The notes under the pieces are model-generated. The model did not search any database. It was not told the DNA's origin and saw only the letters and a list, made by a program, of their open reading frames with translations. Positions 45,213 through 53,545 of a stretch of 64,000 nt of DNA are shown piece after piece (positions within the stretch are counted from its first letter, which is position 1; every line of letters begins with the position of its first letter). The DNA lies in the NCBI RefSeq assembly GCF_003544895.1, contig NZ_CP032125.1:1502001-1566000 (forward strand), read 5' to 3'. This stretch comes from Profundibacter amoris. Its GTDB lineage: Bacteria; Pseudomonadota; Alphaproteobacteria; Rhodobacterales; Rhodobacteraceae. Made by a program: the position numbers and the translations under genes.

Positions 45213-45504
45213 ATCCAGCCGTGGCACGGTGTTCAAAATCAACATGTATCTGCTGGGCGCGTTTTCTTACGCGGTTGGCGCGTGGCTGATCTGGCCTGAT
45301 AGCCTCAAGTGGTGGGGTTTTGGGCTGATGAGCATTTCGCTTGGTATTACCGCACCAGCAATGCTGATCAAAGCCATCATGATTATGTTCAAGCTTTATG
45401 CCCGTGATAAAGAATTTGCTGAATTTGAAGAAGCAAACCGCGTGGCGGAACCATCGGAGTTGGCAAGTGTTGATGACCTCAAAAAAGCGGGGATGATCAA
45501 ATGA
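45199..45504 (+). CDS. two-pass small membrane protein
   Basis: A 101-residue protein, MNPRKSSRGTVFKINMYLLG at the start, with two membrane segments (about 14-31 and 37-60) and an acidic C-terminal part ending in KKAGMIK. ATG at 45199 is preceded by AAGGAGG. Its stop overlaps the start of the VirD4-like ATPase (ATGA). It may supply the membrane anchor that the ATPase lacks; this is an inference from order and topology. Confidence 0.6.
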   Translation: MNPRKSSRGTVFKINMYLLGAFSYAVGAWLIWPDSLKWWGFGLMSISLGITAPAMLIKAIMIMFKLYARDKEFAEFEEANRVAEPSELASVDDLKKAGMIK

Positions 45505-46892
45505 GCGTACCGTTCGGACGCCTGTTGGCCACATCGCTTGAAAATGACACGCCAATTATTGCACCAAAGCCCAGCCACAGCTTGCTGATGGCTTCGGCTG
45601 GCTCGTGGAAAACCACGGCGGGTGCGGTGCCTTGGTTGTTGTCTCTCATGGGTGATCATAGTCGCGCCGTTATTGTGAACGATTGCAAAAACGGTGAAAT
45701 TGCCGCCCAGTGTGCTGATACCTGCGCTAGATTCGGGCGCAAGGTTGCAATAATTGATGATTTTGGCGTTCTGGGCAAAGACAACCCGTACCGCGTTTCG
45801 ATCAATCCGTTTGGTGGAATGATTGCCGCGCATAAAAGCAATAATGGCGAACTGGTCTTTGCCACGGAAACCGCAAATCACGCTTTGATTTCTGAGCCGG
45901 AAAATGATGTTCGAAACGAATATTGGAGGAGTGAACCCAGAACACTTCAAGAGTTTGCCGAATTGGCTCTGCTGAAACGTCACCCCAAACTCGCTGTTCC
46001 GGGCGGAGTTTGGGCAATGCTGGCAAACCCAGACATTTTACTCAGCGCCGCCAAGGTCGAAAAAGAAGAAGGCGATGAAGTGCTTTCTGCACTTGGCGCG
46101 CATATCGTCGATATGGCTAAAAATAACAAAGAACATTTCGGTCAACACCGTGGTTCGGCGATCAAATCTCTTCGCATTTATAGTGCGGGCAGTCCTTTGC
46201 ACCACGCAGGGGTGGATATCGATGTCACCCATTCCCAGTTGTTGCTTGAAAAATATATCGTGTTCATTGTTGGCCCGCAGCGGCATATGTCACGCCTTGG
46301 AGCACATTACGCATCGCACCTGCAAAGTTTTGTCGAAGCCTTGCTTTCTGATGCCCAAGGCCAAGTCGATTTCATCCTAGATGAAGCAACAAATGCGCCA
46401 TTAAAAGCCCTTGTGTCAGCCCTAACTGTCATGCGCGGATTTGGTGGCAACTGCCACTTTATTGTCCAAAGCCGTTCGGAGCTTCAACGCGCTTATGGCG
46501 ATAAAGAAACCGCCACGATTGAAGAAAACGCGGTGATTAAGCAGTGGTTCGGATTTTCGTCGTTCGATGAGGCGGAGCGGGTGAGCCGCGCTATGGGAGA
46601 ATCGCAGGTTATCAATAAAAGCCTTGGGTTCAATTCCGGGCAACTGGATTACACCGGCAATATCGGCACCAGCAAAGACCGGATGTTTTCAGCCGAACGT
46701 CTGATGCGCCTGAAACCGGATGAACAAATCCTGCACATTAAGGATGTTGGTTTTTTTCATTGCCGCAAAATCCAGCAACACCAGATTGCGCCGTTTTGCC
46801 ATGGCGAGTTGGCCGATAATCCACTTGAAGGCCCGCAACGCGCGGCTGATCCACGCGTAACCCTTGATATCAAAAAAGGAGACCGAAAATGA
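45501..46892 (+). CDS. VirD4/TraG-like coupling ATPase without membrane domain
   Basis: A 463-residue ATPase of the type IV coupling-protein superfamily. The P-loop region reads MASAGSWKTTAG (30-41) with Trp in place of the usual Gly before Lys. DPF-like INPFGG, Walker B VDFILDEATNAP (about 289) and the VQSRSELQRAYG sensor segment are present. The usual N-terminal membrane helices are absent; small membrane proteins are encoded directly upstream. Would feed relaxase-bound DNA to a transfer channel supplied by another element. Confidence 0.78.
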   Translation: MSVPFGRLLATSLENDTPIIAPKPSHSLLMASAGSWKTTAGAVPWLLSLMGDHSRAVIVNDCKNGEIAAQCADTCARFGRKVAIIDDFGVLGKDNPYRVSINPFGGMIAAHKSNNGELVFATETANHALISEPENDVRNEYWRSEPRTLQEFAELALLKRHPKLAVPGGVWAMLANPDILLSAAKVEKEEGDEVLSALGAHIVDMAKNNKEHFGQHRGSAIKSLRIYSAGSPLHHAGVDIDVTHSQLLLEKYIVFIVGPQRHMSRLGAHYASHLQSFVEALLSDAQGQVDFILDEATNAPLKALVSALTVMRGFGGNCHFIVQSRSELQRAYGDKETATIEENAVIKQWFGFSSFDEAERVSRAMGESQVINKSLGFNSGQLDYTGNIGTSKDRMFSAERLMRLKPDEQILHIKDVGFFHCRKIQQHQIAPFCHGELADNPLEGPQRAADPRVTLDIKKGDRK

Positions 46893-47146
46893 AACCTCGT
46901 TTCTTTCGCCTGAGCTTCTTCTATTGGATTTTGGTGCCTTTAGCCCTTTACGGCGGCTTCGTCACTGTCGGGCTTCCTCACGTAATCTGGTCGTATGAAT
47001 TCGTGGATAACGGCAACGCATATGATCCATTCCGTGCGCGTCATTATACGTCATGCACGTTTTGGGGGCCATATGGGGTGCACACCGTTCCCGCCTCAAA
47101 TGGGCGTTGCGGTTATGTCGCCTTCTTCAAGGAAGGAGGGCGTTAA
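46889..47146 (+). CDS. small membrane-anchored protein
   Basis: An 85-residue protein with a basic start, one hydrophobic segment (about 9-33), and a short exported part with two cysteines (YTSCTFWGPYGVH, NGRCGYVAFFKEGG), possibly disulfide-bonded. Starts within the ATPase stop (ATGA). No recognised family. Probably a transfer-apparatus accessory. Confidence 0.55.
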   Translation: MKPRFFRLSFFYWILVPLALYGGFVTVGLPHVIWSYEFVDNGNAYDPFRARHYTSCTFWGPYGVHTVPASNGRCGYVAFFKEGGR

Positions 47147-47148
47147 TG

Positions 47149-47400
47149 CTATTCCACCAACTGCACCCAAGGCGTGATCGGGCGGCGTTTAAGGCCAAGT
47201 TCCTTGGTCAACTCGATCCGCATCAAACTCTTTATGACCGAAAGCACCGTATCCTGCGATCCACCATTGGCAACGCTTATCTCGCAATCCGCCCGTATTT
47301 CGGCATCAACGCCATAAGGGCTGAGTTTAACAAAAAACTCGTTCCAATTCATTGGCTCAAGCCACTCTTCAACGTCCTGTACATGTTCAAAATCTCTCAT
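47149..47400 (-). CDS. unknown small protein on the opposite strand
   Basis: An 83-residue frame (MRDFEHVQDVEEWLEPMNWN at the start) with ordinary composition and an acidic N-terminus. It is the only minus-strand frame in the transfer block and fills the gap between two plus-strand genes exactly. Ribosome site is weak. It could be a small regulator or immunity protein; an artefact is also possible. Confidence 0.45.
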   Translation of the reverse strand: MRDFEHVQDVEEWLEPMNWNEFFVKLSPYGVDAEIRADCEISVANGGSQDTVLSVIKSLMRIELTKELGLKRRPITPWVQLVE

Positions 47401-47476
47401 GAACACAGAGTATCACAAGCAGATTCTGCGACGCAAATTTAGCCGTAAACCTGCCCGAAAAACAAAGGAGACTGCG

Positions 47477-47953
47477 ATGTCCAGCATCACAGAAGACCTG
47501 AAACGAACCTTCGATCTGGCGAGCTTTCGCCAAAGAGCCAAAAACCTGACGCGCCCTGCTGATCTGGAGAAAATGAGTGAAATCACCAAGCGGTATGCCC
47601 GCGAGGGCAACAAGCAGGAAAAGCTCTACAAACGCGATTATAAAACCCGTGTCGAAAAGGCATTGCAGGTGCGCATTGATAAGGCGGGCGTAAAAGATCG
47701 AACGCTAAAACATCGCCTGTTTGGCTCGGATAACTTCGATAAGTCCGCACTGACACGGCAGGCGCACCGCGATGTGCAACATGATCACTCTCGCCGCATA
47801 TCGCAACTGGCAAGCCGTGAAACCCAAGAGCTAGATACTCTGGTTGTAACTGCCGAACAACGTGACGCTTTGACCAAGGAACAGCGCGAAAAACCACGCA
47901 AGGATTTTCAGCGCGCAGCAGATCGGCGCGCGGGGCCGGAGCGGCGGCGGTAG
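47477..47953 (+). CDS. basic helical protein, function unknown
   Basis: A 158-residue highly charged protein (Arg/Lys/Glu-rich), probably a long helix: MSSITEDLKRTFDLASFRQR at the start and RAADRRAGPERRR at the end. ATG at 47477 follows AAAGGAG; the in-frame ATG at 47399 is not supported. The composition suits a nucleic-acid-binding accessory of the mobilization system, but no family was recognised. Confidence 0.55.
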   Translation: MSSITEDLKRTFDLASFRQRAKNLTRPADLEKMSEITKRYAREGNKQEKLYKRDYKTRVEKALQVRIDKAGVKDRTLKHRLFGSDNFDKSALTRQAHRDVQHDHSRRISQLASRETQELDTLVVTAEQRDALTKEQREKPRKDFQRAADRRAGPERRR

Positions 47954-48050
47954 GGTTGACGTGCCATGAAATGATCAATCCAAAGCGCCAAAATTACCAA
48001 CTAAGGCAGCAATAATGAAAGCCAATAGAAACCACAAAAAGGAAACTACT

Positions 48051-48650
48051 ATGACAGATAATATTCAAGAGTTCGCAACCAAGGCGCGCCATACCCCTAC
48101 CAACAAGAAATTGTCGGACAGTCAATCTGATGAAAGTAGGTCTTTGACCGAAATCATGCATCGCGGCATTCGTAAAAATGGAAAATTTCGCGAAAAACTG
48201 ACCGACTATTCCCATGCTTTTGCGCGTGGAGAAAAGTTCGATGCCATGAAGGCTGAGATGATCATTCGTGATCAATTCAAAGAGCACTACGGCGAAACAA
48301 TGAACCAAATGCGACTGGGCCTAAAAGAGCGGCAAGAAAACCTGCCTGAGACGGCACAAAAGGATGCGTTCGAATATGCCAGAATGATTGAACCGTTGAT
48401 CCGTGATGGCGACACCATGCCGTTTTACCGTGCCTATGATTATGTCGGCGGTGCATTGGCAGAAAAGCTCAACATTACTGAAACCGGTGCCAAAGAGCTG
48501 ATGACAATGGCCTATCGTGAAATAGAGGGCCGTGAATTGTATGATTTCGGCAAGGCTCTGGAGAAAAAATTCATTGTGCCTGAGCGTGAGGCTGAGCAAC
48601 AGGCGCGTGAGGTGAAACGTGAACAAACGCAGTCCCTCAAGCGGACGTAG
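48051..48650 (+). CDS. unknown helical protein of the element
   Basis: A 199-residue soluble protein, MTDNIQEFATKARHTPTNKK at the start, mainly helical with a charged C-terminus. ATG at 48051 has AAAGGAAA upstream. Contains PFYRAYDYVGGALAEKLNIT and ELMTMAYREIEGREL. No motif recognised. Followed by a perfect inverted repeat at 48669-48692 that may terminate the transfer block. Confidence 0.55.
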   Translation: MTDNIQEFATKARHTPTNKKLSDSQSDESRSLTEIMHRGIRKNGKFREKLTDYSHAFARGEKFDAMKAEMIIRDQFKEHYGETMNQMRLGLKERQENLPETAQKDAFEYARMIEPLIRDGDTMPFYRAYDYVGGALAEKLNITETGAKELMTMAYREIEGRELYDFGKALEKKFIVPEREAEQQAREVKREQTQSLKRT

Positions 48651-48668
48651 TCACCAGTTAACACTATG

Positions 48669-48692
48669 GAAACGCAATAAATATTGCGTTTC
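48669..48692 (+). terminator. perfect inverted repeat, terminator or operator
   Basis: GAAACGCAAT and ATTGCGTTTC, ten bases each, separated by AAAT. It lies 18 bases after the preceding stop and about 80 bases before the gene that leads into the recombinase. There is no long T-run after it, so an operator for the recombinase operon is as likely as a terminator. Confidence 0.5.
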
Positions 48693-48774
48693 TAGGAATA
48701 AATGTCTATCCTGTTCTGCTTATGTTCGCAATGTGCGGGCAGTAAAATGGAGAAAGACAAGAAACGGAGACAGA

Positions 48775-49152
48775 ATGACAGAGGATAAAACAGGCAAGAT
48801 GAAATCAGAGGTAGGTGTGGCAAAGAAAGCTCCGCCAACGCTGACCATTGATTGGGAGCTTTACGGCAAGTATCTGGATGAAAGCAACCTTTCAGATGGG
48901 GAAAAGCGGACGTTTCTGGAATCCCTCTTGGCACTCGTTGTCAGTGCTGTCGATCTTGGCTTCGGGATACACCCAGTCCAGCAAGCTGCTGGCAATATTT
49001 GTGAGCAACAGCTGGAAATCGCCAAGTTTATCGCCGAACAATCGGCGTCTGTGCTAACATCTCCAAAGAATTCCAAGAAGATATTTAACGCATCCGCTGA
49101 TCGGCAATCTGGTCGATTACAGAACTCGGCGCAAGAAGGGAGTCAAGAATGA
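48775..49152 (+). CDS. unknown protein coupled to the serine recombinase
   Basis: A 125-residue protein with a hydrophobic helical middle (TFLESLLALVVSAVDLGFGI) that is probably a soluble helix rather than a membrane anchor. ATG at 48775 has ACGGAGAC upstream. Its stop overlaps the recombinase start by four bases (ATGA), so the two are coexpressed. It may be a directionality factor or regulator of excision; that is an inference from coupling alone. Confidence 0.6.
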   Translation: MTEDKTGKMKSEVGVAKKAPPTLTIDWELYGKYLDESNLSDGEKRTFLESLLALVVSAVDLGFGIHPVQQAAGNICEQQLEIAKFIAEQSASVLTSPKNSKKIFNASADRQSGRLQNSAQEGSQE

Positions 49153-50828
49153 CAACAAGCCAAACACCAACTAAAGCCGTAATTTATTGTCGTGTGTCCA
49201 GCAAGATGCAGGTCGAAGAAGGGCACGGATTAGAATCTCAAGAAACGCGCTGCCGTGAATACGCCACGCGCAAAGGTTATGAAGTTGTCGAAACTTTCTA
49301 TGAAAAGGCAGTATCCGGCGGTTCTTCCGTAAGGCCTTCGTTTAATGCCATGCTGGATTATGTTCGGAAATCAAAAATCGAAGGCGTGGTTGTAGTCATT
49401 GATGATATCAGCCGCTTTGCTCGTGATATCGAAGGGCATTGGGCTTTGCGCCGCGCTCTGAAAGAGACCGGCGGAACACTTGAAAGTCCATCCATCACCT
49501 TTGGTGAAGATAGCGATTCAATCCTGATCGAAAACCTTCTGGCATCAGTGTCACAACACCAGCGTCAAAAGAATGGTGAGCAAACCAAAAACCGCATGCG
49601 CGCTCGTGTTATGAACGGGTATTGGGTGTTTCACGCTCCGCCGGGCTTTCGCTACGAAAAAACCAAAGAACATGGCAAACTACTGGTGCGCGACGAACCA
49701 ATGGCTTCGATCATTCAGGAAGCCTTGGAAGGCTTTGCCTCGGGTCGGTTTGAAACCCAAGGCGAGGTTAAACGCTTTCTTGAAAACCAGCCTGATTTTC
49801 CCAAGGATCGCCGCACCGGCTTTGTGCGTTATGAAGAAGTTGTCCGCCTGATGCGCCGTGTGCATTACGCGGGTTATGTGGAAGCCCCTGATTGGGATGT
49901 GTCCTTGCGCAAAGGCCACCATGAGGGTCTGATCTCACTGGAAACCTTCCAAACCGTTCAACGGCGTATGAAGGAAGCTGCACGCGTTCCCGCGCGCAAA
50001 GATATCAGCGCAGACTTTCCTTTGCGTGGGTTTGTTCTTTGTAACGACTGCGAAAAACCTCTTACTGCTTGCTGGTCCACCAGTAAGACCAAAAAGAAAC
50101 ATCCGTATTATCTCTGCCCAACCAAAGGCTGCGTTAGCTATCGCAAGTCGATCCGCCGTGATGTACTGGAAGGTGACTTTGCCGAGGTCGTGCGCGCTCT
50201 ACAGCCCACTGAGGGCTTGTATGCTCTGGTAACGGCAATGTTCAAAGATGTCTGGGCGCAACGCATGGCGCAGGCTGAGACCATGCTGCACGGCCTTAAG
50301 CGTGAAGCGGTGCAAGTGGATAAGAAAATTGAAAGCCTGCTGGATCGCATCGTGGAAACCGAAAACCCGCGCGTTATTGCTGCATACGAAAAACGCCTAT
50401 CAAAACTGGAGACTGATAAGTTGGTTTTAGCCGAAAAACAGCAAAATGGTGTGAAGCCAGCGCATAGCTTCGACGATTTGTTCGAACTCGCCACCAACTT
50501 CCTCGCAAACCCTTGGAAACTATGGGAATCAGGTCAGTTGACCCTTAAAAGAACTGTGCTGAAATTGGCCTTTTCCGAGCGTATTGCATACTGCCGAAAT
50601 GAAGGACTTCGAACCCCAAAAACGTCCTTACCATTCAAGGTGTTAGAGGGTCTTCACATAGGCAAGTGTGAAATGGCGGAGAGACAGGGATTCGAACCCT
50701 GGGTAGGCTTGCACCCACAACGGTTTTCGAGACCGCCCCGTTCGACCACTCCGGCACCTCTCCGCGTGATTGGCGACTGTTGTCGAACCGTGGCTGTATC
50801 TAAGGGCAGCTTGCGGCGGACACAATAG
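49149..50828 (+). CDS. large serine recombinase (integrase of the element)
   Basis: A 559-residue recombinase. The resolvase domain has YCRVSSKMQ (catalytic serine S17), IDDISRFARD and the NGEQTKNRMRARV helix; the recombinase domain follows (YWVFHAPPGFRYE). The zinc ribbon is CNDC at about 298 and CPTKGC at about 323, with a coiled coil near 375-430. The natural protein is about 508 residues: from residue 509 the frame runs antisense through tRNA-Ser and its upstream region. In the circular form the frame would continue into the left element end and stop after some 16 further residues. It abuts the attachment site, as integrases usually do. Confidence 0.9.
   Translation: MTTSQTPTKAVIYCRVSSKMQVEEGHGLESQETRCREYATRKGYEVVETFYEKAVSGGSSVRPSFNAMLDYVRKSKIEGVVVVIDDISRFARDIEGHWALRRALKETGGTLESPSITFGEDSDSILIENLLASVSQHQRQKNGEQTKNRMRARVMNGYWVFHAPPGFRYEKTKEHGKLLVRDEPMASIIQEALEGFASGRFETQGEVKRFLENQPDFPKDRRTGFVRYEEVVRLMRRVHYAGYVEAPDWDVSLRKGHHEGLISLETFQTVQRRMKEAARVPARKDISADFPLRGFVLCNDCEKPLTACWSTSKTKKKHPYYLCPTKGCVSYRKSIRRDVLEGDFAEVVRALQPTEGLYALVTAMFKDVWAQRMAQAETMLHGLKREAVQVDKKIESLLDRIVETENPRVIAAYEKRLSKLETDKLVLAEKQQNGVKPAHSFDDLFELATNFLANPWKLWESGQLTLKRTVLKLAFSERIAYCRNEGLRTPKTSLPFKVLEGLHIGKCEMAERQGFEPWVGLHPQRFSRPPRSTTPAPLRVIGDCCRTVAVSKGSLRRTQ
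50669..50691 (+). other. tRNA-side attachment repeat (att core copy)
   Basis: Same 23 bases as 9364-9386, in the same orientation. It overlaps the last 18 bases of tRNA-Ser(CGA), which the element end thus keeps intact. Recombination between the two copies would excise 9387-50691 (about 41.3 kb). Confidence 0.8.
50674..50763 (-). tRNA. tRNA-Ser (anticodon CGA), outer copy and attachment site
   Basis: 90 bases including CCA, identical to the copy at 20821-20910: acceptor GGAGAGG, long variable arm, T loop TTCGAAT, anticodon CGA. It is transcribed leftward, toward the recombinase. The gene stays complete because the element provides the same 3' end. It recodes UCG; two copies of a normally single-copy tRNA in one window are unusual. 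Confidence 0.95.
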
Positions 50829-50960
50829 AAAAATGGCCTGAATCCGGATTCCTTGACCGGTCACATAAATTTAGCAATCCGGATGGGAAACCGGATGGCT
50901 TTCAAGTGTCGGCAATTGTCTCTATACACAGGTGGAATGCGAAAACCGACAGGGTGGCCA

Positions 50961-51785
50961 ATGTTGAAGCGTTTTTTCCTGATATTACTGTTTATATCGC
51001 TGGCACCGCTGGCAAATGCACAGGACGCAACCAAGGTCGAACGTCTGGCCAACCTGCTGCACCTGCAACCGATGTTCGATGTGATGCGGCAAGAAGGCAT
51101 AACCTATGGTGACGATCTGGATCGCGAGATGCTGGGCGGGGCAGGGGGGATTGGCTGGCAGCGGGCGATAAACGAAATCTATCAACCCGACCGTATCTGG
51201 TTAACCTTCCTGCCGGCATTCAAATCCGGACTGAAGGGTGCGGACATTGACGCGATGATTGCGTTTTTTGAATCGGATACGGGGGCAAAGATCGCCGCGC
51301 TGGAGCTAGAGGCGCGACAGGCCTTGCTGGACAAGACCATCGAAAACGCCAGCAAAGAGCGGTTTCACGCCCTGTCCGAAGAGGGCTCGGAACGGATGCG
51401 GTTGTTGAACGAACTGGTAGATGCCAATGATCTGGTTGAATTCAACGTCATGTCGGCCCTGAACGCCAGCTATGCCTTTTATACCGGCATGATCCAGGGG
51501 CGCGCCTTTGATCCGGCCCCTTCGGACGCCGATGTCCTGAAAGAAGTCTGGGCGCAGGAAGAGGAAATCCGGCTGGATTCAACCGAATGGCTCTATTCCT
51601 ATATGCTGTTGGCCTATGAACCGCTGAGTGATGACGATTTGCGGGCCTATATCAATTTTTCGGCCAGCAAAGCAGGCCGCGCGCTGAATGCGGCGCTGTT
51701 TGCGGCCTATGACGGGGTGACGGTGAATGTGTCCAAAGCGCTGGGGCTGACCGCGGCGCAATTCATGCACGGCGAAGATCTGTGA
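50961..51785 (+). CDS. DUF2059 family exported protein
   Basis: A 274-residue protein with a signal peptide (MLKRFFLILLFISLAPLANA, cleavage after NA). The mature part is helical with the DUF2059-type MIAFFESDTGAKIAALE segment repeated in weaker form (AYINFSASKAGRALNAALF). Function of the family is unknown; probably periplasmic. ATG at 50961 is used because it begins the signal peptide; upstream in-frame ATGs are not supported. First core gene right of the element. Confidence 0.75.
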   Translation: MLKRFFLILLFISLAPLANAQDATKVERLANLLHLQPMFDVMRQEGITYGDDLDREMLGGAGGIGWQRAINEIYQPDRIWLTFLPAFKSGLKGADIDAMIAFFESDTGAKIAALELEARQALLDKTIENASKERFHALSEEGSERMRLLNELVDANDLVEFNVMSALNASYAFYTGMIQGRAFDPAPSDADVLKEVWAQEEEIRLDSTEWLYSYMLLAYEPLSDDDLRAYINFSASKAGRALNAALFAAYDGVTVNVSKALGLTAAQFMHGEDL

Positions 51786-51788
51786 TGG

Positions 51789-52145
51789 TTATCCGCCGTT
51801 GACCATCAGCGCGATCACCAGCTGTTCGCGGGCCTTGGCGGTGTTGGGGCGATACATGGCGATTTCCTTTTGCAGCGTGCGCAGTAGCTGTGGCCGGTTG
51901 GTTTTATGAACCCGTGCCAGATCAAAGGCCTTGTCCAGCGCCGGACCACCCCCGACACCGATATCGGTCAGAATTTCAAACTGGTGCGCATTGACATGGT
52001 CGGAAACCTTCTTGCGCCGTGCATTATAGGTGGAGTTTTCCACCGCACTGCCAACTGCCATGCCGGGCCACATCAACGGGTTTCCCAGATGGCCCATGTC
52101 ACAACCACCCAATGCCAGAACAGCCACTGTCAAAATAATACGCAT
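51789..52145 (-). CDS. small lipoprotein, function unknown
   Basis: A 118-residue protein with a lipobox-like LALGGC (cysteine C15) after a short hydrophobic stretch, so it is probably lipid-anchored. The mature part is helical with KKVSDHVNAHQFEILTDIG. Convergent with the DUF2059 gene, stops four bases apart. Unknown family. Confidence 0.7.
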   Translation of the reverse strand: MRIILTVAVLALGGCDMGHLGNPLMWPGMAVGSAVENSTYNARRKKVSDHVNAHQFEILTDIGVGGGPALDKAFDLARVHKTNRPQLLRTLQKEIAMYRPNTAKAREQLVIALMVNGG

Positions 52146-52172
52146 TTCCCTATATTCCCTTACTCATAACGC

Positions 52173-52200
52173 TTGACTTATATCCCTATTTCCCGGATAA
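52173..52200 (+). promoter_or_regulatory. candidate promoter of rplU-rpmA
   Basis: TTGACT at 52173-52178 and GGATAA at 52195-52200 are 16 bases apart, resembling -35 and -10 boxes. Positioned 138 bases upstream of rplU. Weak support because only the -35 box is strong. Confidence 0.35.
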
Positions 52201-52337
52201 GCGCGCATCTTGGCAAGGCTTCCCTTGTCAGGTTTATGAAATGACGCCCGAGGGGGCGCGCAGTTCGAGGCGCCGATACTGGCAAAACACCCCAATCGGG
52301 GCGGCCACAGAACGCGGATGAAATGAAGGAATACCAG

Positions 52338-53075
52338 ATGTTTGCGGTTATGAAAACCGGCGGCAAGCAATACAAGGTTCAGGCAGGCGATGTCCTGCGG
52401 ATCGAACGTATTGCGGCGGATGCGGGCGAAAAAGTCCAGTTCAACGAAATTCTGATGGTTGGCAACACAATCGGCACACCCACTGTTAAAGGTGCGGGCG
52501 TTCAGGCCGATGTGGTCGACCAGATCAAAGGCGAAAAGCTGATCCACTTTGTCAAGCGTCGTCGCAAGCATGGCTCCAAGCGCACCAAAGGCCACCGTCA
52601 AAAGCTGACGCTGGTCCGGATCACCGAGATCCTGGAAAAAGGCGCTGACAAGTCGGGTGTAAAAGAAGCTGTTGGCACGGGGTCGGTTTCGGCTGCTGCG
52701 CTGGCTGCCCTGAAGCCCGCCAGCAACAAGCCTGTCAAGGCAGCACCGGCGAAGAAGGCCAAGGCACCTGCCAAACCGGCCGCTAAACCGGCCAAAGCCA
52801 AGGCAGAAGCCAAACCGGCCGCAAAACCTGCCGCCAAGCCCGCCAAAAAGGCCGCCGCCAAACCGGCCGCTACGGGTGCTGACGATCTGAAGAAGCTGTC
52901 AGGCGTTGGCCCGGCACTGGAAAAGAAGCTGAATGAAAACGGCGTAACCACATTTGCCCAGATCGCGGGCTGGTCTAAAGCCGATATTGCTGATATGGAC
53001 GGGAAACTGTCGTTCAAAGGCCGTATCGAGCGCGAAGGCTGGGTCGATCAGGCCAAGAAACTGGCTAAAGGCTAA
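52338..53075 (+). CDS. rplU: 50S ribosomal protein L21 with alphaproteobacterial C-terminal extension
   Basis: L21 binds 23S rRNA domain V and L20. Residues 1-103 are the normal protein ([20 protein letters not shown] at the start; [20 protein letters not shown] signature). Then follows an about 80-residue Ala/Lys/Pro tail and a helix-hairpin-helix-like end ([20 protein letters not shown], then AQIAGWS). This extended form is known in Rhodobacterales. ATG at 52338 is chosen over 52323 because L21 begins MFAV. Operon with rpmA. Confidence 0.95.
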   Translation: MFAVMKTGGKQYKVQAGDVLRIERIAADAGEKVQFNEILMVGNTIGTPTVKGAGVQADVVDQIKGEKLIHFVKRRRKHGSKRTKGHRQKLTLVRITEILEKGADKSGVKEAVGTGSVSAAALAALKPASNKPVKAAPAKKAKAPAKPAAKPAKAKAEAKPAAKPAAKPAKKAAAKPAATGADDLKKLSGVGPALEKKLNENGVTTFAQIAGWSKADIADMDGKLSFKGRIEREGWVDQAKKLAKG

Positions 53076-53086
53076 GGAGAGACGAG

Positions 53087-53356
53087 ATGGCACATAAAAA
53101 AGCAGGCGGTTCATCCCGCAACGGTCGCGACTCTGCCGGTCGCCGCCTTGGTGTTAAGAAATATGGCGGCGAAGCTGTCATTCCAGGCAACATTATCCTG
53201 CGTCAGCGCGGCACAAAGATGTGGCCGGGCCAAGGTGTAGGCATGGGCAAGGATCACACAATCTTTGCAACTGTCGAAGGTCAGGTGACCTTCCACAAAG
53301 GCCTTAAACGCCGCACATTTATTTCGGTCCTTCCGGCAGCGGAGGCCGCTGAATAA
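53087..53356 (+). CDS. rpmA: 50S ribosomal protein L27
   Basis: An 89-residue L27, which reaches the peptidyl-transferase centre with its N-terminus. [20 protein letters not shown] and the GVKKYGGE and GNIILRQRG blocks are typical. AAGGAGAG ribosome site upstream, 11 bases after rplU. Confidence 0.98.
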   Translation: MAHKKAGGSSRNGRDSAGRRLGVKKYGGEAVIPGNIILRQRGTKMWPGQGVGMGKDHTIFATVEGQVTFHKGLKRRTFISVLPAAEAAE

Positions 53357-53379
53357 GCCGAAACCTTATGGTAAGATTT

Positions 53380-53416
53380 TAAAGGGATCGGTGGCAACAC
53401 CGGTCCTTTTGCTTTT
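53380..53416 (+). terminator. intrinsic terminator after rpmA
   Basis: AAAGGGATCGGTG pairs with CACCGGTCCTTTT (loop GCAA-like, one mismatch), followed by GCTTTTTC. 25 bases after the rpmA stop. Confidence 0.75.
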
Positions 53417-53545
53417 TCGACATTATTGCGCCCAAAAATCGCTCCAGTGTCACAGTAGATTGAAGGCCCGGTGATTATAAGATGTCTTGTAACAGGGCAT
53501 CACAATCGCCATCTGATCCAGATGCGACCCAAAAGGAGGGCCAGC

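Noticed and set aside
50674-50828. Last 51 residues of the recombinase as a functional domain
   Set aside because: They are an antisense reading of tRNA-Ser and its upstream region; no domain is implied.
52743-52880. Ala/Lys/Pro repeats in rplU as a sign of frameshift or insertion
   Set aside because: Extended L21 proteins of this kind are normal in Rhodobacterales.
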